Source of the DNA: Sphingomonas sp. HF-S4
GTDB lineage: Bacteria; Pseudomonadota; Alphaproteobacteria; Sphingomonadales; Sphingomonadaceae
Direction of reading: 5' to 3'
Length of the DNA: 64,000 nucleotides
Assembly: GCF_032911445.1 (NCBI RefSeq)
Contig: NZ_JAWJEJ010000001.1
Location: 1,116,001 to 1,180,000, forward strand
The translations under genes were made by a program, and so were the position numbers. This document shows positions 18,981 to 26,928 of this stretch, piece by piece (positions within the stretch are counted from its first letter, which is position 1; the number at the start of each line of letters is the position of its first letter). The notes beneath the pieces are model-generated. The model searched no databases. It saw nothing but the letters and a program-made list of their open reading frames with translations, and was not told where the DNA came from.

Positions 18981-19786
18981 TGATCACCGAAATCGCCCGC
19001 GCCAAGCTCAACCTGGCGCTCCACGTCCGCGCCCGCCGCCCCGATGGCTATCACGAGCTCGAAACCCTGTTCGCGTTCGTCGAGCATGGCGACGTGCTGC
19101 GCATCGTCCCGGCCGACGCCCCCAGCTTCCGCATCACCGGCCCCTTCTCCGGTGCGCTGGCCGGGGAGGGCGACAACCTCGTCACCCGCGCCGCCGCGCG
19201 CTTCGCCGCGATTTTCGGCGGGGGCGCCCACTCGATCGAACTGGAGAAGCATCTGCCCGTCGCCTCGGGCATCGGCGGCGGCTCGGCCGATGCCGCCGCG
19301 ACGCTCCGCGCGCTCGCCAGGCTTCACCATGTCGCGCTCGACGACCCGAAGCTGTTCGAGATCGCCGACGCCCTCGGCTCGGATGTCCCCGCCTGCCTGC
19401 TCGGCAGGACCGCGATCGGCAAGGGCAGGGGCGAGCAGCTCGAAACCGTCCCCGGCATGCCCGGCACCCCGGTGTTGCTGGTAAATCCCGGCGTCGCGGT
19501 CTCGACGGCGCAGGTCTTCGCCCGCTGGGACGGCCAGGACCGCGGCCCGCTGGGATCCGATCCGCTGGCGGGCCGCAACGACCTCGAATCCCCCGCCCGC
19601 GCGATTGCTCCGGTGATCGGCGACGTGCTGGAGACGCTCGCCGCCCAGCCCGGCGTCACCCTCACCCGCATGTCCGGCTCGGGCGCCACCTGCTTCGCGC
19701 TGTTCGAGAGTGAGGCGGCTCGTGGCAATGCTGCTGCCGCCATCGTACGGTCGGTTTGGTGGTGCGTACAGACCCGGCTGACCTGA
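18980..19786 (+). CDS. ispE: 4-diphosphocytidyl-2-C-methyl-D-erythritol kinase
   Basis: GHMP kinase of the MEP (non-mevalonate) isoprenoid pathway; phosphorylates CDP-ME at the 2-hydroxyl. The N-terminus ARAKLNLALHVRARRPDGYH is the diagnostic substrate-binding segment. The ATP-binding glycine-rich loop is LPVASGIGGGSADAAATLRA (near residue 95), and the C-terminal GHMP motif is TRMSGSGATCFALF. ATG 18980 shares its A with the TPR gene stop, giving translational coupling. Length 268 residues. The last residues (VRSVWWCVQTRLT) resemble the usual WW ending. Confidence 0.96.
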   Translation: MITEIARAKLNLALHVRARRPDGYHELETLFAFVEHGDVLRIVPADAPSFRITGPFSGALAGEGDNLVTRAAARFAAIFGGGAHSIELEKHLPVASGIGGGSADAAATLRALARLHHVALDDPKLFEIADALGSDVPACLLGRTAIGKGRGEQLETVPGMPGTPVLLVNPGVAVSTAQVFARWDGQDRGPLGSDPLAGRNDLESPARAIAPVIGDVLETLAAQPGVTLTRMSGSGATCFALFESEAARGNAAAAIVRSVWWCVQTRLT

Positions 19787-19795
19787 CCATTTCTT

Positions 19796-19965
19796 CCCTC
19801 GCCCCCGCAGGGAGAGAGGGTTGCGCAGACTTAGGCTCGCGTAGACTTAGGCTCGCGTAGACTTAGGCTCGCAGAGCCTTAGTCGGAGCTGGGTGAGGGG
19901 GTGCGGCCACGCAGTGGCCGCGGGGGGGGGGGGGGCCCGCGCGGCGCTTCGCGCCGCTCTGTCCG
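19796..19965. repeat. Family B repeat with tandem 16-mers and a G14 tract
   Basis: Starts CCCTCGCCCCCGCAGGGAGA and continues with three tandem 16-base units (G(T/C)AGACTTAGGCTCGC) at 19825-19872, then AGAGCCTTAGTCGGAGCTGG and GGTGAGGGGG. A GCGGCCACGCAGTGGCCGC hairpin follows, then a run of 14 G at 19922-19935 and a GCGCGGCGCTTCGCGCCGC hairpin. It is the same family as the 17180 copy but with the internal unit expanded. Confidence 0.85.
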
Positions 19966-20173
19966 CAAGCCTAGCTCGAACTGCGTCGAGCGATAACCCG
20001 CACTGCGGATCCTGCAGATAGGCATCATAGGCCGCCAAAGCGTCATTGCGGAGCCAGCCTTCGGCGGTGCGGCTGTGGCGCAGGCTATCGCAGATCACTT
20101 CTTCCTCGTTTGCGGACGCGGCTTCGGCCTGCGCCGCTTCGTCAGATAGTAACTCGTAAGCGGAGCATCGCAT
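19847..20173 (-). CDS. Antitoxin-like small protein, C-terminus overwritten by repeat
   Basis: From ATG 20173 a short protein of 108 residues reads MRCSAYELLSDEAAQAEAAS and continues EGWLRNDALAAYDAYLQDP and LSLDAVRARLADR. The second and third segments resemble the toxin-binding tail of ParD-like type II antitoxins (E-x-WL-R-x-x-x-x-x-x-YDA-x-x-x-DP, then a V-x-x-x-L helix). After ARLADRAARS the frame runs into the repeat and G14 tract (APPPPAATAWPHP), so the true C-terminus probably ended near 19960. No ParE/RelE-like toxin is visible beside it. It is likely an orphan or decaying antitoxin, with only modest certainty that it is expressed. Confidence 0.45.
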   Translation of the reverse strand: MRCSAYELLSDEAAQAEAASANEEEVICDSLRHSRTAEGWLRNDALAAYDAYLQDPQCGLSLDAVRARLADRAARSAARAPPPPAATAWPHPLTQLRLRLCEPKSTRA

Positions 20174-20259
20174 CGCTGTTCTTCTAGTCCCGGGACCCAA
20201 TGGGTTGGGGCATGGCGTCAATCATATCGCAGCCCTCAGGGGCCGAAAAATATGTAGAA

Positions 20260-20274
20260 GTTCCCCTCTTGTTC
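20260..20274 (+). promoter_or_regulatory. LexA (SOS) box of recA
   Basis: GTTCCCCTCTTGTTC matches the alphaproteobacterial LexA operator GTTC-N7-GTTC exactly. The second GTTC is also half of a palindrome GTTCCACGGGAAC (20271-20283). The site is about 80 bases before the recA start, where it would overlap the promoter. Confidence 0.85.
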
Positions 20275-20352
20275 CACGGGAACAAATCCGATACACCCTG
20301 CCACACACAAGTTGAACGCACGCGGCAAACCCTTTAGCGACGGGGATACGAA

Positions 20353-21423
20353 ATGGCAGCTACCCTCAAGGTGATCGACGGCAACATGGCAGTATCCACG
20401 GACAAGCAGAAGGCGCTCGACGCCGCATTGGCGCAGATCGATCGCGCCTTCGGCAAGGGCAGCGCGATGCGCCTGGGCTCGAAGGAGACGATGCAGGTCG
20501 AGGCGATCTCGACCGGCTCGCTCGGGCTCGATATCGCACTGGGCGTCGGCGGGCTGCCGCGCGGCCGCGTCATCGAAGTCTATGGGCCCGAAAGCTCGGG
20601 CAAGACCACGCTCGCGCTCCACGTCATCGCCGAGGCACAGAAGAACGGGGGCACTGCCGCGTTCGTCGATGCCGAGCACGCGCTCGACCCGGTCTATGCC
20701 AAGAAGCTCGGGGTCAATATCGACGAGCTGATTGTCTCTCAGCCCGATACCGGCGAACAGGCGCTCGAGATCGTCGATACGCTCGTCCGCTCGAATGCGA
20801 TCGACGTGCTCGTGGTCGATTCGGTCGCCGCGCTGGTGCCGCGTGCCGAAATCGAAGGCGAGATGGGCGACAGCCATGTCGGCCTCCAGGCGCGACTGAT
20901 GTCGCAGTCGCTGCGGAAGCTAACCGGTTCGATCAGCCGCTCGCGCTGCATGGTGATCTTCATCAACCAGCTGCGCATGAAGATTGGCGTGATGTACGGC
21001 AACCCCGAGACAACGACGGGCGGTAACGCCTTGAAATTCTATGCTTCTGTCCGTCTCGACATCCGTCGCACCGGCCAGATCAAGGACCGCGACGAGATCA
21101 TCGGCAACGCCACCCGCGTCAAGGTGGTCAAGAACAAGGTCGCGCCGCCGTTCAAGCAGGTCGAATTCGACATCATGTACGGCCAGGGCATCTCCAAGAT
21201 CGGCGAGATCCTCGATCTAGGGGTCAAGGCGGGGATCGTCGAAAAGTCGGGCGCGTGGTTCAGCTATGACAGCATCCGCATCGGCCAGGGCCGCGAAAAT
21301 TCGAAGACCTTCCTCAAGGAAAATCCCGAGCTCTGCACGCGGCTCGAAACCGCGATCCGCGCGCGCACCGATCAGGTTGCCGAGGGGCTGATGGCCGGCC
21401 CCGAGCCCGAGGACGATCTCTGA
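20353..21423 (+). CDS. recA: Recombinase RecA
   Basis: ATP-dependent strand-exchange protein and co-protease for LexA in the SOS response. Walker A is GPESSGKTT (near residue 80), and the Walker B region is [19 protein letters not shown]. Loop L1 follows in [18 protein letters not shown], and L2 in [20 protein letters not shown]. Length 356 residues is normal, and the acidic C-terminus (EPEDDL) is typical. Start ATG 20353 follows a GGGGATACGAA region. The LexA box upstream indicates DNA-damage induction. Monocistronic. Confidence 0.99.
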   Translation: MAATLKVIDGNMAVSTDKQKALDAALAQIDRAFGKGSAMRLGSKETMQVEAISTGSLGLDIALGVGGLPRGRVIEVYGPESSGKTTLALHVIAEAQKNGGTAAFVDAEHALDPVYAKKLGVNIDELIVSQPDTGEQALEIVDTLVRSNAIDVLVVDSVAALVPRAEIEGEMGDSHVGLQARLMSQSLRKLTGSISRSRCMVIFINQLRMKIGVMYGNPETTTGGNALKFYASVRLDIRRTGQIKDRDEIIGNATRVKVVKNKVAPPFKQVEFDIMYGQGISKIGEILDLGVKAGIVEKSGAWFSYDSIRIGQGRENSKTFLKENPELCTRLETAIRARTDQVAEGLMAGPEPEDDL

Positions 21424-21515
21424 TCAAATGCGCGTTTGCCTAACCTTTTCTAACCTTTCGGCCGCGCCGGCATGATCTGGTGCCGATGCGGTCACGGGAG
21501 CCTCTCCCATCGGAA

Positions 21516-21550
21516 GACCCGGCGCATTGCCCTGCGCCGGGTCTTTCGGT
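21516..21550 (+). terminator. Strong Rho-independent terminator downstream of recA
   Basis: GACCCGGCGCA / TGCGCCGGGTC form a perfect 11-base stem around TTGCCC, followed by TTTCGGTTT. It lies 93 bases after recA and before the GST gene, so it separates the two. The intervening segment contains a second hairpin (GGGAGCCTCTCCC), so the region could also be a short 3'-derived RNA. Confidence 0.85.
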
Positions 21551-21622
21551 TTGTTGCGCGGTCGCGCAATTTTGGGAATGAATAAATGCGCAAAGTGCGA
21601 AGTTAAGCCGGGGAAGTCCAAC

Positions 21623-22246
21623 ATGATCATCGTCCATCACCTCGAAAATTCGCGCTCGCAGCGCGTCCTCTGGCTGCTCGAGGAGCTCGGCCTGCCGTAC
21701 GCGGTCAAGCGCTATGAGCGGAACAAGGCGACCATGCTCGCCCCGCCCGAGCTGCGCGCCATCCACCCGCTCGGCAAGTCGCCGGTGATCGAGGATGACG
21801 GCGTCGTGGTGGCCGAGACCGGGGCGATCGTCGAATATCTGGTCGAGAAGGCCGATGGCCGGCTCGGCGCCCCGGCGCACCGCGAGGATGCGCTGCGCTA
21901 TCGCCACTTCCTCCATTATGCCGAGGGCTCGCTGATGCCGCCCTTGTTCACCAAGCTGGTGCTCAGCCGCGTGCCGTTGCTCGGCAAGGTCGCGCAGAAG
22001 AAGTTCCAGCCGATGGTCGACGTCCATCTCGACTATGTCGAGTCCGAGCTCGCCGCGCGCCCGTGGTTCGCCGGCAAGGACATGACCGCTGCCGACGTGA
22101 TGATGAGCTTTCCGCTCGAAGCCGCGGTGTCCCGCGCCAACGCCACTGAGGGACGCCCCCATCTCGCCGCCTGGCTCCAGAAGGTCCACGCCCGCCCGGC
22201 CTACCAGGCCGCGCTCAAGGCCGGCGGCCCCTATGCCTATGCTTGA
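21623..22246 (+). CDS. Glutathione S-transferase
   Basis: A 208-residue cytosolic GST. The N-terminal thioredoxin-fold domain (residues 1-75) begins MIIVHHLENSRSQRVLWLLEELG, with the GSH-activating serine or asparagine around positions 9-10, and carries the cis-proline and glutathione site GKSPVIEDDG and AETGAIVEYL. The helical C-terminal domain contains the GKDMTAADVMMSFPLE N-capping motif. ATG 21623 was chosen because homologous proteins begin at this beta-strand and GGGGAAG precedes it by about nine bases. Substrate unknown. Confidence 0.92.
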   Translation: MIIVHHLENSRSQRVLWLLEELGLPYAVKRYERNKATMLAPPELRAIHPLGKSPVIEDDGVVVAETGAIVEYLVEKADGRLGAPAHREDALRYRHFLHYAEGSLMPPLFTKLVLSRVPLLGKVAQKKFQPMVDVHLDYVESELAARPWFAGKDMTAADVMMSFPLEAAVSRANATEGRPHLAAWLQKVHARPAYQAALKAGGPYAYA

Positions 22247-22324
22247 GGCCGGCAGGCCGCGACGCGCTCGGCCGGCAGAAGGATCGGCGCTGAAGTGGGT
22301 CGCAGGGCTCCCGGCCCAGAAACA

Positions 22325-22359
22325 CAAACCCCCGCCAAGTCATTGACTTTGGCGGGGGA
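22325..22359 (-). terminator. Terminator of the tRNA-Arg transcript
   Basis: Read leftward, CCCCGCCAAAGTCAATGACT and TTGGCGGGG form a long stem, followed by TTTGTGTTT. It lies immediately after the tRNA 3' end. Confidence 0.8.
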
Positions 22360-22362
22360 TGT

Positions 22363-22439
22363 TGGCGCGCCCGGAACGATTCGAACGTCCGACCCTCAGA
22401 TTCGTAGTCTGATGCTCTATCCAGCTGAGCTACGGGCGC
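22363..22439 (-). tRNA. tRNA-Arg (anticodon ACG)
   Basis: A 77-base tRNA including an encoded CCA end. The acceptor stem pairs GCGCCCG with CGGGCGC, with discriminator G. The D arm contains AGCTCAGCTGGATAGAGC. The anticodon stem-loop is CAGAC-TACGAAT-CTG with anticodon ACG, whose first base is normally edited to inosine to read CGU, CGC and CGA. The T arm contains GTTCGAATC. Common in bacteria as the main Arg isoacceptor. Confidence 0.97.
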
Positions 22440-22523
22440 GCATTGGAGTGGCGCTGATAGAGGCGAGTTTTGGAGAACGCAACCCCGTTGCGCGAGGTTT
22501 TCCACAAGCTTAAGCAACAGGCC

Positions 22524-23027
22524 ATGCGCAGCCCCCATTTCGCCGCCCTTACCGCCTGTGTCCTGGCCCTGGGCGGCTGCACCCAAGGCCATGACTCCTA
22601 TCCGTCGCTACTGCCGCGGCCGATCGAGACGCAGAGTCTCGCCGAACCCGAGCGCCCTGCGGTGCCGATACCGGCGGACCCGGCACTCGACGCGCGCATT
22701 GCCCGGGTCACTTCGACGCTCCACGCGAGCAACCAGCGCTTCGCCACTGCCGCGCAGCAAGCCGAGGCCAAGGTCGCGGTGGCACGGGGCGTCGCCGAGG
22801 GTTCGGAGGCATGGCTCGACGCCCAGACCGCGCTCAGCACGCTCGAATCGCTGCGCGCGCCGACGCTGGCGACGCTCGCCGAGCTCGAAGGTATGGCGAT
22901 CGAGCGCGGCCAATCGGGCAAGGGCTCCTATCCCGCACTCGATTCGGCTGTCGCCGCCGCCGATGCCATGGCCACCGCGCAAGGGGATCGCATCGGCGCA
23001 CTCGAAGCCGCGCTCGCCGGCGCTTAA
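22524..23027 (+). CDS. Putative lipoprotein, helical
   Basis: A 167-residue protein with a type II signal peptide: MRSPHFAALTACVLALGGC, where LGGC is the lipobox and C19 the lipidated residue; the next residue is T, so outer-membrane sorting is likely. The mature part has a proline-rich linker (about residues 20-55), then a long helix rich in alanine, glutamate and glutamine, coiled-coil-like. Family not recognised. The following gene starts 13 bases after its stop, so they are probably co-transcribed. Confidence 0.75.
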   Translation: MRSPHFAALTACVLALGGCTQGHDSYPSLLPRPIETQSLAEPERPAVPIPADPALDARIARVTSTLHASNQRFATAAQQAEAKVAVARGVAEGSEAWLDAQTALSTLESLRAPTLATLAELEGMAIERGQSGKGSYPALDSAVAAADAMATAQGDRIGALEAALAGA

Positions 23028-23039
23028 TTGGTGATCGGA

Positions 23040-23729
23040 ATGGCCATGCGGCATCTCGGCTTCGGATCAGCGCTGGCGGGCGCCGCAATGTTGCTCTCCC
23101 AACCGGGATATGCGCAGGAGGCTGGTCCGGCCGATCCCGCCGGTGCATCCTTGGCGGGCGACTATGTCCATTCGCAGATGGAGCTGGTCGCGGGGATCCG
23201 CCTCAATGCCGATGGGAGCTTCCTCTATGGTCTGACCGTCGGCTCGCTCGACGAGCGCGGGCAGGGCAAGTGGGAGGCGAACGGCAAGCGCATCACGCTG
23301 ACCAGCCTGCCGCGTCCCGTCGCCCCGACGATCACCCCGGGGCGGCTTGAGGCGGCGCCGGGCAAGCCCTTCGCGATCCGCGTGGTGGCGCCCAACGGGC
23401 GCGACGTGCCGGGGGTGGATTTCCTGCTCGAGTTCGACAGCGGCGAGCCGCTCGAATCCTATCTGCCCGGAGGGCCGTGGTCGCTGCCCGAGGAGGAGCG
23501 CCGCGTGCCGCGCTTCGTAACCTTCCGCATGCCGTCATACCGGCTGCACTCGGCGCGGCTCCCGCTCGACGCGCGCCCAGGGACCGTAGCCCTCTTCACC
23601 CTGACCCCGAATGATTTCGGCGTCGTCGACCTGAGCGATGCCCACGCCGAGATCGACGGCGACACGCTGACGCTGCATCGCGCGGAAGGCGTGATGGCGT
23701 TCAAGCGGACCAAGCCCGGGGCAGACTAG
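23040..23729 (+). CDS. Exported hypothetical protein, beta-rich
   Basis: A 229-residue protein with a signal peptide (MRHLGFGSALAGAAMLLSQPGYAQ) beginning at the second of two close ATG codons; 23040 or 23046 may be the start. The mature part reads as a two-part beta structure. An early block, GDYVHSQMELVAGIRLNADG, then FLYGLTVGSLDERGQGKWE, resembles small secreted lipocalin-like or META-like repeats. The function is unknown. The stop is five bases from the stop of the convergent lyase gene, with no room for a terminator between. Confidence 0.75.
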   Translation: MAMRHLGFGSALAGAAMLLSQPGYAQEAGPADPAGASLAGDYVHSQMELVAGIRLNADGSFLYGLTVGSLDERGQGKWEANGKRITLTSLPRPVAPTITPGRLEAAPGKPFAIRVVAPNGRDVPGVDFLLEFDSGEPLESYLPGGPWSLPEEERRVPRFVTFRMPSYRLHSARLPLDARPGTVALFTLTPNDFGVVDLSDAHAEIDGDTLTLHRAEGVMAFKRTKPGAD

Positions 23730-23734
23730 CCGTG

Positions 23735-25312
23735 CTATTGGCGTAGCGCGGCGATCAGCACCTTCATGTTCTCGATATAGGTGCCGGTCGAGATGCCGAT
23801 CACCGGGTTGTCGGTCTCGAAGGGCGAGGTGTCGGTCTTGTCGCCGACCTTGGTACGGCTGAAGTCGCCCGGTGCCGGCGTGCGGGCGCCATCGCCGGCA
23901 TAGGGATTGCTCGTCGCCTTGAGCTCGGTCGGCCACCAGCCCGCGGGGTTGAGCGACTTGACCAGCGCCTCGGGCGCGCGCTTGCCGCCGGCCGTGTTGA
24001 GATCGGAGGTCTCGACTTCCTCCACCAGGAAATAGCGCGGCAGCGGCTGCGAGGTGCGCAGCGGCGAGCCCTTGACGACCTCCGCGGGGTCCGCGGCGGC
24101 CAGCTTGTCATAAGCGCGCCGCAGCGCTGGCACGTCGATTGCACGGAACGAGCTGTAATGGGTGATCGTATTGGCCGGGTCGTAATCGGCATAATATTCG
24201 CCGTTGACCACGTTCGATCCGCGGCGGTGGACATAGAGCGGGCGATTGGTGCCGATCTCGATGAAGCTGGGATAGGCGCGGCCGTTCTTCACCTGGTCCG
24301 CCGGCAGCCGGACCGAGTCGAGCCAGGCGAGCGCCTCTGGCACGCGCGCGAGGAACTTCCGGTCGCCGGTCAGCTGATAGAAGCGCAGCAACTGCTTGAT
24401 GTTCGACGCGGTGGTGTGGGTGACCAGCGCGTCGGGCTCGTAGGTGCGCGCGCCTACGGGCTTGAGGTCGAGCGTGTATTGCAGTCCCCAGCCGGCCTGG
24501 GGTGCGGCCTGCTGCGTCACCAGGAAGACGTTCATCGCGCGGATCAGTGCGTCGTGGATGCGCGGATCGCTGCCCAGCGCCTGATAGGCATAGAGCAGGA
24601 ACTGGATGTTCTCACCCGCGACATCGTCGTTGAAGGTGATGAAGCCGGTATAGTCGGGCTTGCCGTGATGGCTGAAGTCGCTCTTGAGCGGGTAGCGCTG
24701 CGGCCAGCCGCCGATCGGGTACTGGCTGTCGAGGACGAAGTTCAGCGCCTTGTCGAGTGCGGGGCGGTATTTCGGATCGTGCTTCTCGACATAGAGGCGC
24801 AGCAGGAACTGCATCGATTCCGAGGTGCCGGCATCGTCGAAGGTGGCGTTGCCCCAATCGTGCTGGAATTCCTCGAGCCGCCAGGCGTTGCGGCCAATCG
24901 TATCGTACCAGCGCTTCCGCGAGGCCGCGCCGCCGAAATCGCCGAAATAATGCCAGCCGCCGCTGGGGTGCTGGATCGCGATCAGCGCGTTTGCGGCCTT
25001 CTCGGCCGCTTCGTAATAATAGGGGTCGCCGGTGGCGTGGTACGCGTCGAGATAGAGATGCCCCATCGTCGCGGTGCCGGGCGGCTGGACCCAGATCATC
25101 GTCGGGAAGGCCTCCATCTCCCCCCAGCGGCGTGACATGTCGGGAAGGTAGGACCAGACATAGCCGCCGTTGACGGCGACCTTCTCGACCATGAAGCGGG
25201 TGGCGCGCTTCATGGTGTCGGCGATCTGGCGCTTGTCCGGCGCGGCTGCGGCAGGGAGCGCGAGGCTCGCCGCAAGCATCAGTCCGAGTGCCTTCACCAG
25301 CAATCGCCGCAT
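23735..25312 (-). CDS. Secreted pectate lyase (PL10-like)
   Basis: Cleaves polygalacturonate by beta-elimination, in the periplasm or outside the cell. The signal peptide is MRRLLVKALGLMLAASLALPAAAA. The mature protein is an alpha/alpha-toroid-like fold. Marker segments are IQHPSGGWHYFGDFGG, a GNATFDDAGTSESMQFLL block with conserved acids, SQYPIGGWPQRYPL (the GGWPQRYP signature of the PL10 pectate lyase family), and FNDDVAGENIQFLL. ATG 25312 is used because GGGAGCGG precedes it; an in-frame ATG at 25333 is possible. At 525 residues it is longer than the catalytic domain alone (about 320). No transporter or regulator for pectin is next to it. Confidence 0.8.
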   Translation of the reverse strand: MRRLLVKALGLMLAASLALPAAAAPDKRQIADTMKRATRFMVEKVAVNGGYVWSYLPDMSRRWGEMEAFPTMIWVQPPGTATMGHLYLDAYHATGDPYYYEAAEKAANALIAIQHPSGGWHYFGDFGGAASRKRWYDTIGRNAWRLEEFQHDWGNATFDDAGTSESMQFLLRLYVEKHDPKYRPALDKALNFVLDSQYPIGGWPQRYPLKSDFSHHGKPDYTGFITFNDDVAGENIQFLLYAYQALGSDPRIHDALIRAMNVFLVTQQAAPQAGWGLQYTLDLKPVGARTYEPDALVTHTTASNIKQLLRFYQLTGDRKFLARVPEALAWLDSVRLPADQVKNGRAYPSFIEIGTNRPLYVHRRGSNVVNGEYYADYDPANTITHYSSFRAIDVPALRRAYDKLAAADPAEVVKGSPLRTSQPLPRYFLVEEVETSDLNTAGGKRAPEALVKSLNPAGWWPTELKATSNPYAGDGARTPAPGDFSRTKVGDKTDTSPFETDNPVIGISTGTYIENMKVLIAALRQ

Positions 25313-25377
25313 CCCATCCGCTCCCGATTCCATTCTTATTGGGAGAGTTTAGCGATAATGACACCGGTGGCAATGAG

Positions 25378-25590
25378 TCATTCCGGGACGTCGAACGTGT
25401 CGAGGATCTTGGCGCCGGCCATGAACACTGCGATCGGGCAGAGCAGGAACAGCGCCTTGCCGCCGTACCCCGGGAAGCGATCGAGATAGTGGAGGCCGCG
25501 CTCCACCGCGCCGGTGCCCAGGCCATAGATGACCAGATAGGCTTCGAACTTGGTCTTGATCGTGAACAGACGGCGGAAGCGGGCGAACAT
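25378..25590 (-). CDS. Small conserved membrane-associated protein
   Basis: A 70-residue protein starting MFARFRRLFTIKTKFEAYLV, with a hydrophobic segment KALFLLCPIAVFMAGAKIL near the C-terminus (about residues 45-63) that could span the membrane. The well-formed composition, and what looks like a sphingomonad-type short conserved gene, argue it is real. Function unknown. It lies between the lyase and astB in the same direction. Confidence 0.65.
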   Translation of the reverse strand: MFARFRRLFTIKTKFEAYLVIYGLGTGAVERGLHYLDRFPGYGGKALFLLCPIAVFMAGAKILDTFDVPE

Positions 25591-25656
25591 GGGCCCAATG
25601 TAAGCAAGCGCCGGGCCAAGCGCAGAAATCCGCCGTTTACAGTTGAGCGACTATGG

Positions 25657-26928
25657 TTACCTGTCAATTAATTCGACAGTGCCGAGCGTCTCGAACAGCG
25701 CGCGGCGCGCGGCCTCGACTCGCGCGACCAGGGCGGCATCGCCGATCGTGTGGGCCTCGATCGCCTCGGGCCAGTGCGCCTCGATCACGGCAGCGATCAG
25801 ATCGAGCCGGGCTTCGTCGACAAGGAAGCGCGGGTCGATCGTGGCGGGATCGGCGACGACGCGCAGCCGCAGGCAGGCGGGGCCGCCGCCATTGGCCATC
25901 GATTGGCGGACATCGACCACTTCGACGCGGCGGATCGGGCCATTGCCGGCGAGATGGTCCTGGAGCCACGCCCAGACGCTCGGCGTCTCACGGGCTTCCT
26001 CGGGGATGATCAGCGCGGTCTCGCCCGAGGGCAGCGTCACCAGTTGGGCGTTGAACAGATAGGACGCGATCGCGTCGGCAAGGCTGACCTGCGCAGCGGG
26101 GACTTCGACGATCTCGACTTCGGGCAGCGCAGCGCGGAGATCGGCATAAAAGCGCGCCTTGTCGGCAAAGGCGTGCTCGTGCGCGAACAGCACGCGGCCA
26201 TTGGCGACCGCGACGACATCGTTGTGGAACGCGCCGGCGGCGATCGCCTCTTCGGACTGCTGGACGAACAAGGTGCGCGCCGGATTGAGCCCGTGGCGAC
26301 GGGCGACGGCATAGCTGGCGTCAGGATGCTGGCGCGCGGGGAAGGGGCCGCCGCTGATCCCGTAGACGAAGACCTCGACGCCGGGCGCGTCGTGCGCGGC
26401 GGCGAGCCGCATATGGTTGGCCGCGCCCTCGTCGCCGAACGGGGCGGGGACGGGGGCGTGGACCGCGAAGCCGGGGTGGGCGAAGGCGATTCGGAGTTGG
26501 GCCAACGTCTCGGGCCATTCGTGGCTGCGATGCGGCATCGTCGCCAGGTTGGCGACGGTCAGGTGGCAGCGACCGTCGCCAGTGTCGAGCGCGGGCGACA
26601 CCGTGGCGGCGTTGGCGGCCCACATCGCCGAGGCGGACATCGCCTGGGCCTGGAGGTGCGGGGCGGCGTCGGCGTACTCCGTGGCGAGGCTGGCGAGCCA
26701 GGCGTGGTCGGGACGGGCGTGGGGGAGTAGGATGCCCTGGGTCAGCCCGAGGCGCAGGTTGGCCCGCATCTTGGCGATGCCCTGCAGCGCGGCGGCGCGC
26801 GGGTATGCGGTCAGCCCGCGATTGCGGGTCGCGGCGAGGTTGCCCGGGCTCAGGCCGGCATAGTTGTGGCTGGGGCCGATGATGCCGTCGAAGTTGATTT
26901 CCACGAACCGCGTGTCACCGCCCGACAT
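25657..26928 (-). CDS. astB: N-succinylarginine dihydrolase
   Basis: Second enzyme of the arginine succinyltransferase (AST) pathway; hydrolyses N2-succinylarginine to N2-succinylornithine, ammonia and carbon dioxide. The N-terminus EINFDGIIGPSHNYAGLSPGN is the conserved substrate loop. Further blocks are NAATVSP, AANHMRLAAAH, GAFHNDVVAVANGRVLFAHE (with the catalytic histidine) and SMANGGGPACLRLRV (with the nucleophile cysteine, in the beta-alpha-propeller amidinotransferase fold). ATG 26928 overlaps the end of astA by 14 bases, so the two are coupled. Length 423 residues, close to E. coli AstB (447). Confidence 0.95.
   Translation of the reverse strand: MSGGDTRFVEINFDGIIGPSHNYAGLSPGNLAATRNRGLTAYPRAAALQGIAKMRANLRLGLTQGILLPHARPDHAWLASLATEYADAAPHLQAQAMSASAMWAANAATVSPALDTGDGRCHLTVANLATMPHRSHEWPETLAQLRIAFAHPGFAVHAPVPAPFGDEGAANHMRLAAAHDAPGVEVFVYGISGGPFPARQHPDASYAVARRHGLNPARTLFVQQSEEAIAAGAFHNDVVAVANGRVLFAHEHAFADKARFYADLRAALPEVEIVEVPAAQVSLADAIASYLFNAQLVTLPSGETALIIPEEARETPSVWAWLQDHLAGNGPIRRVEVVDVRQSMANGGGPACLRLRVVADPATIDPRFLVDEARLDLIAAVIEAHWPEAIEAHTIGDAALVARVEAARRALFETLGTVELIDR

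Noticed and set aside
22363..22439. Possible attachment site for an integrative element at tRNA-Arg
   Set aside because: No integrase gene or repeated tRNA end is visible next to it.
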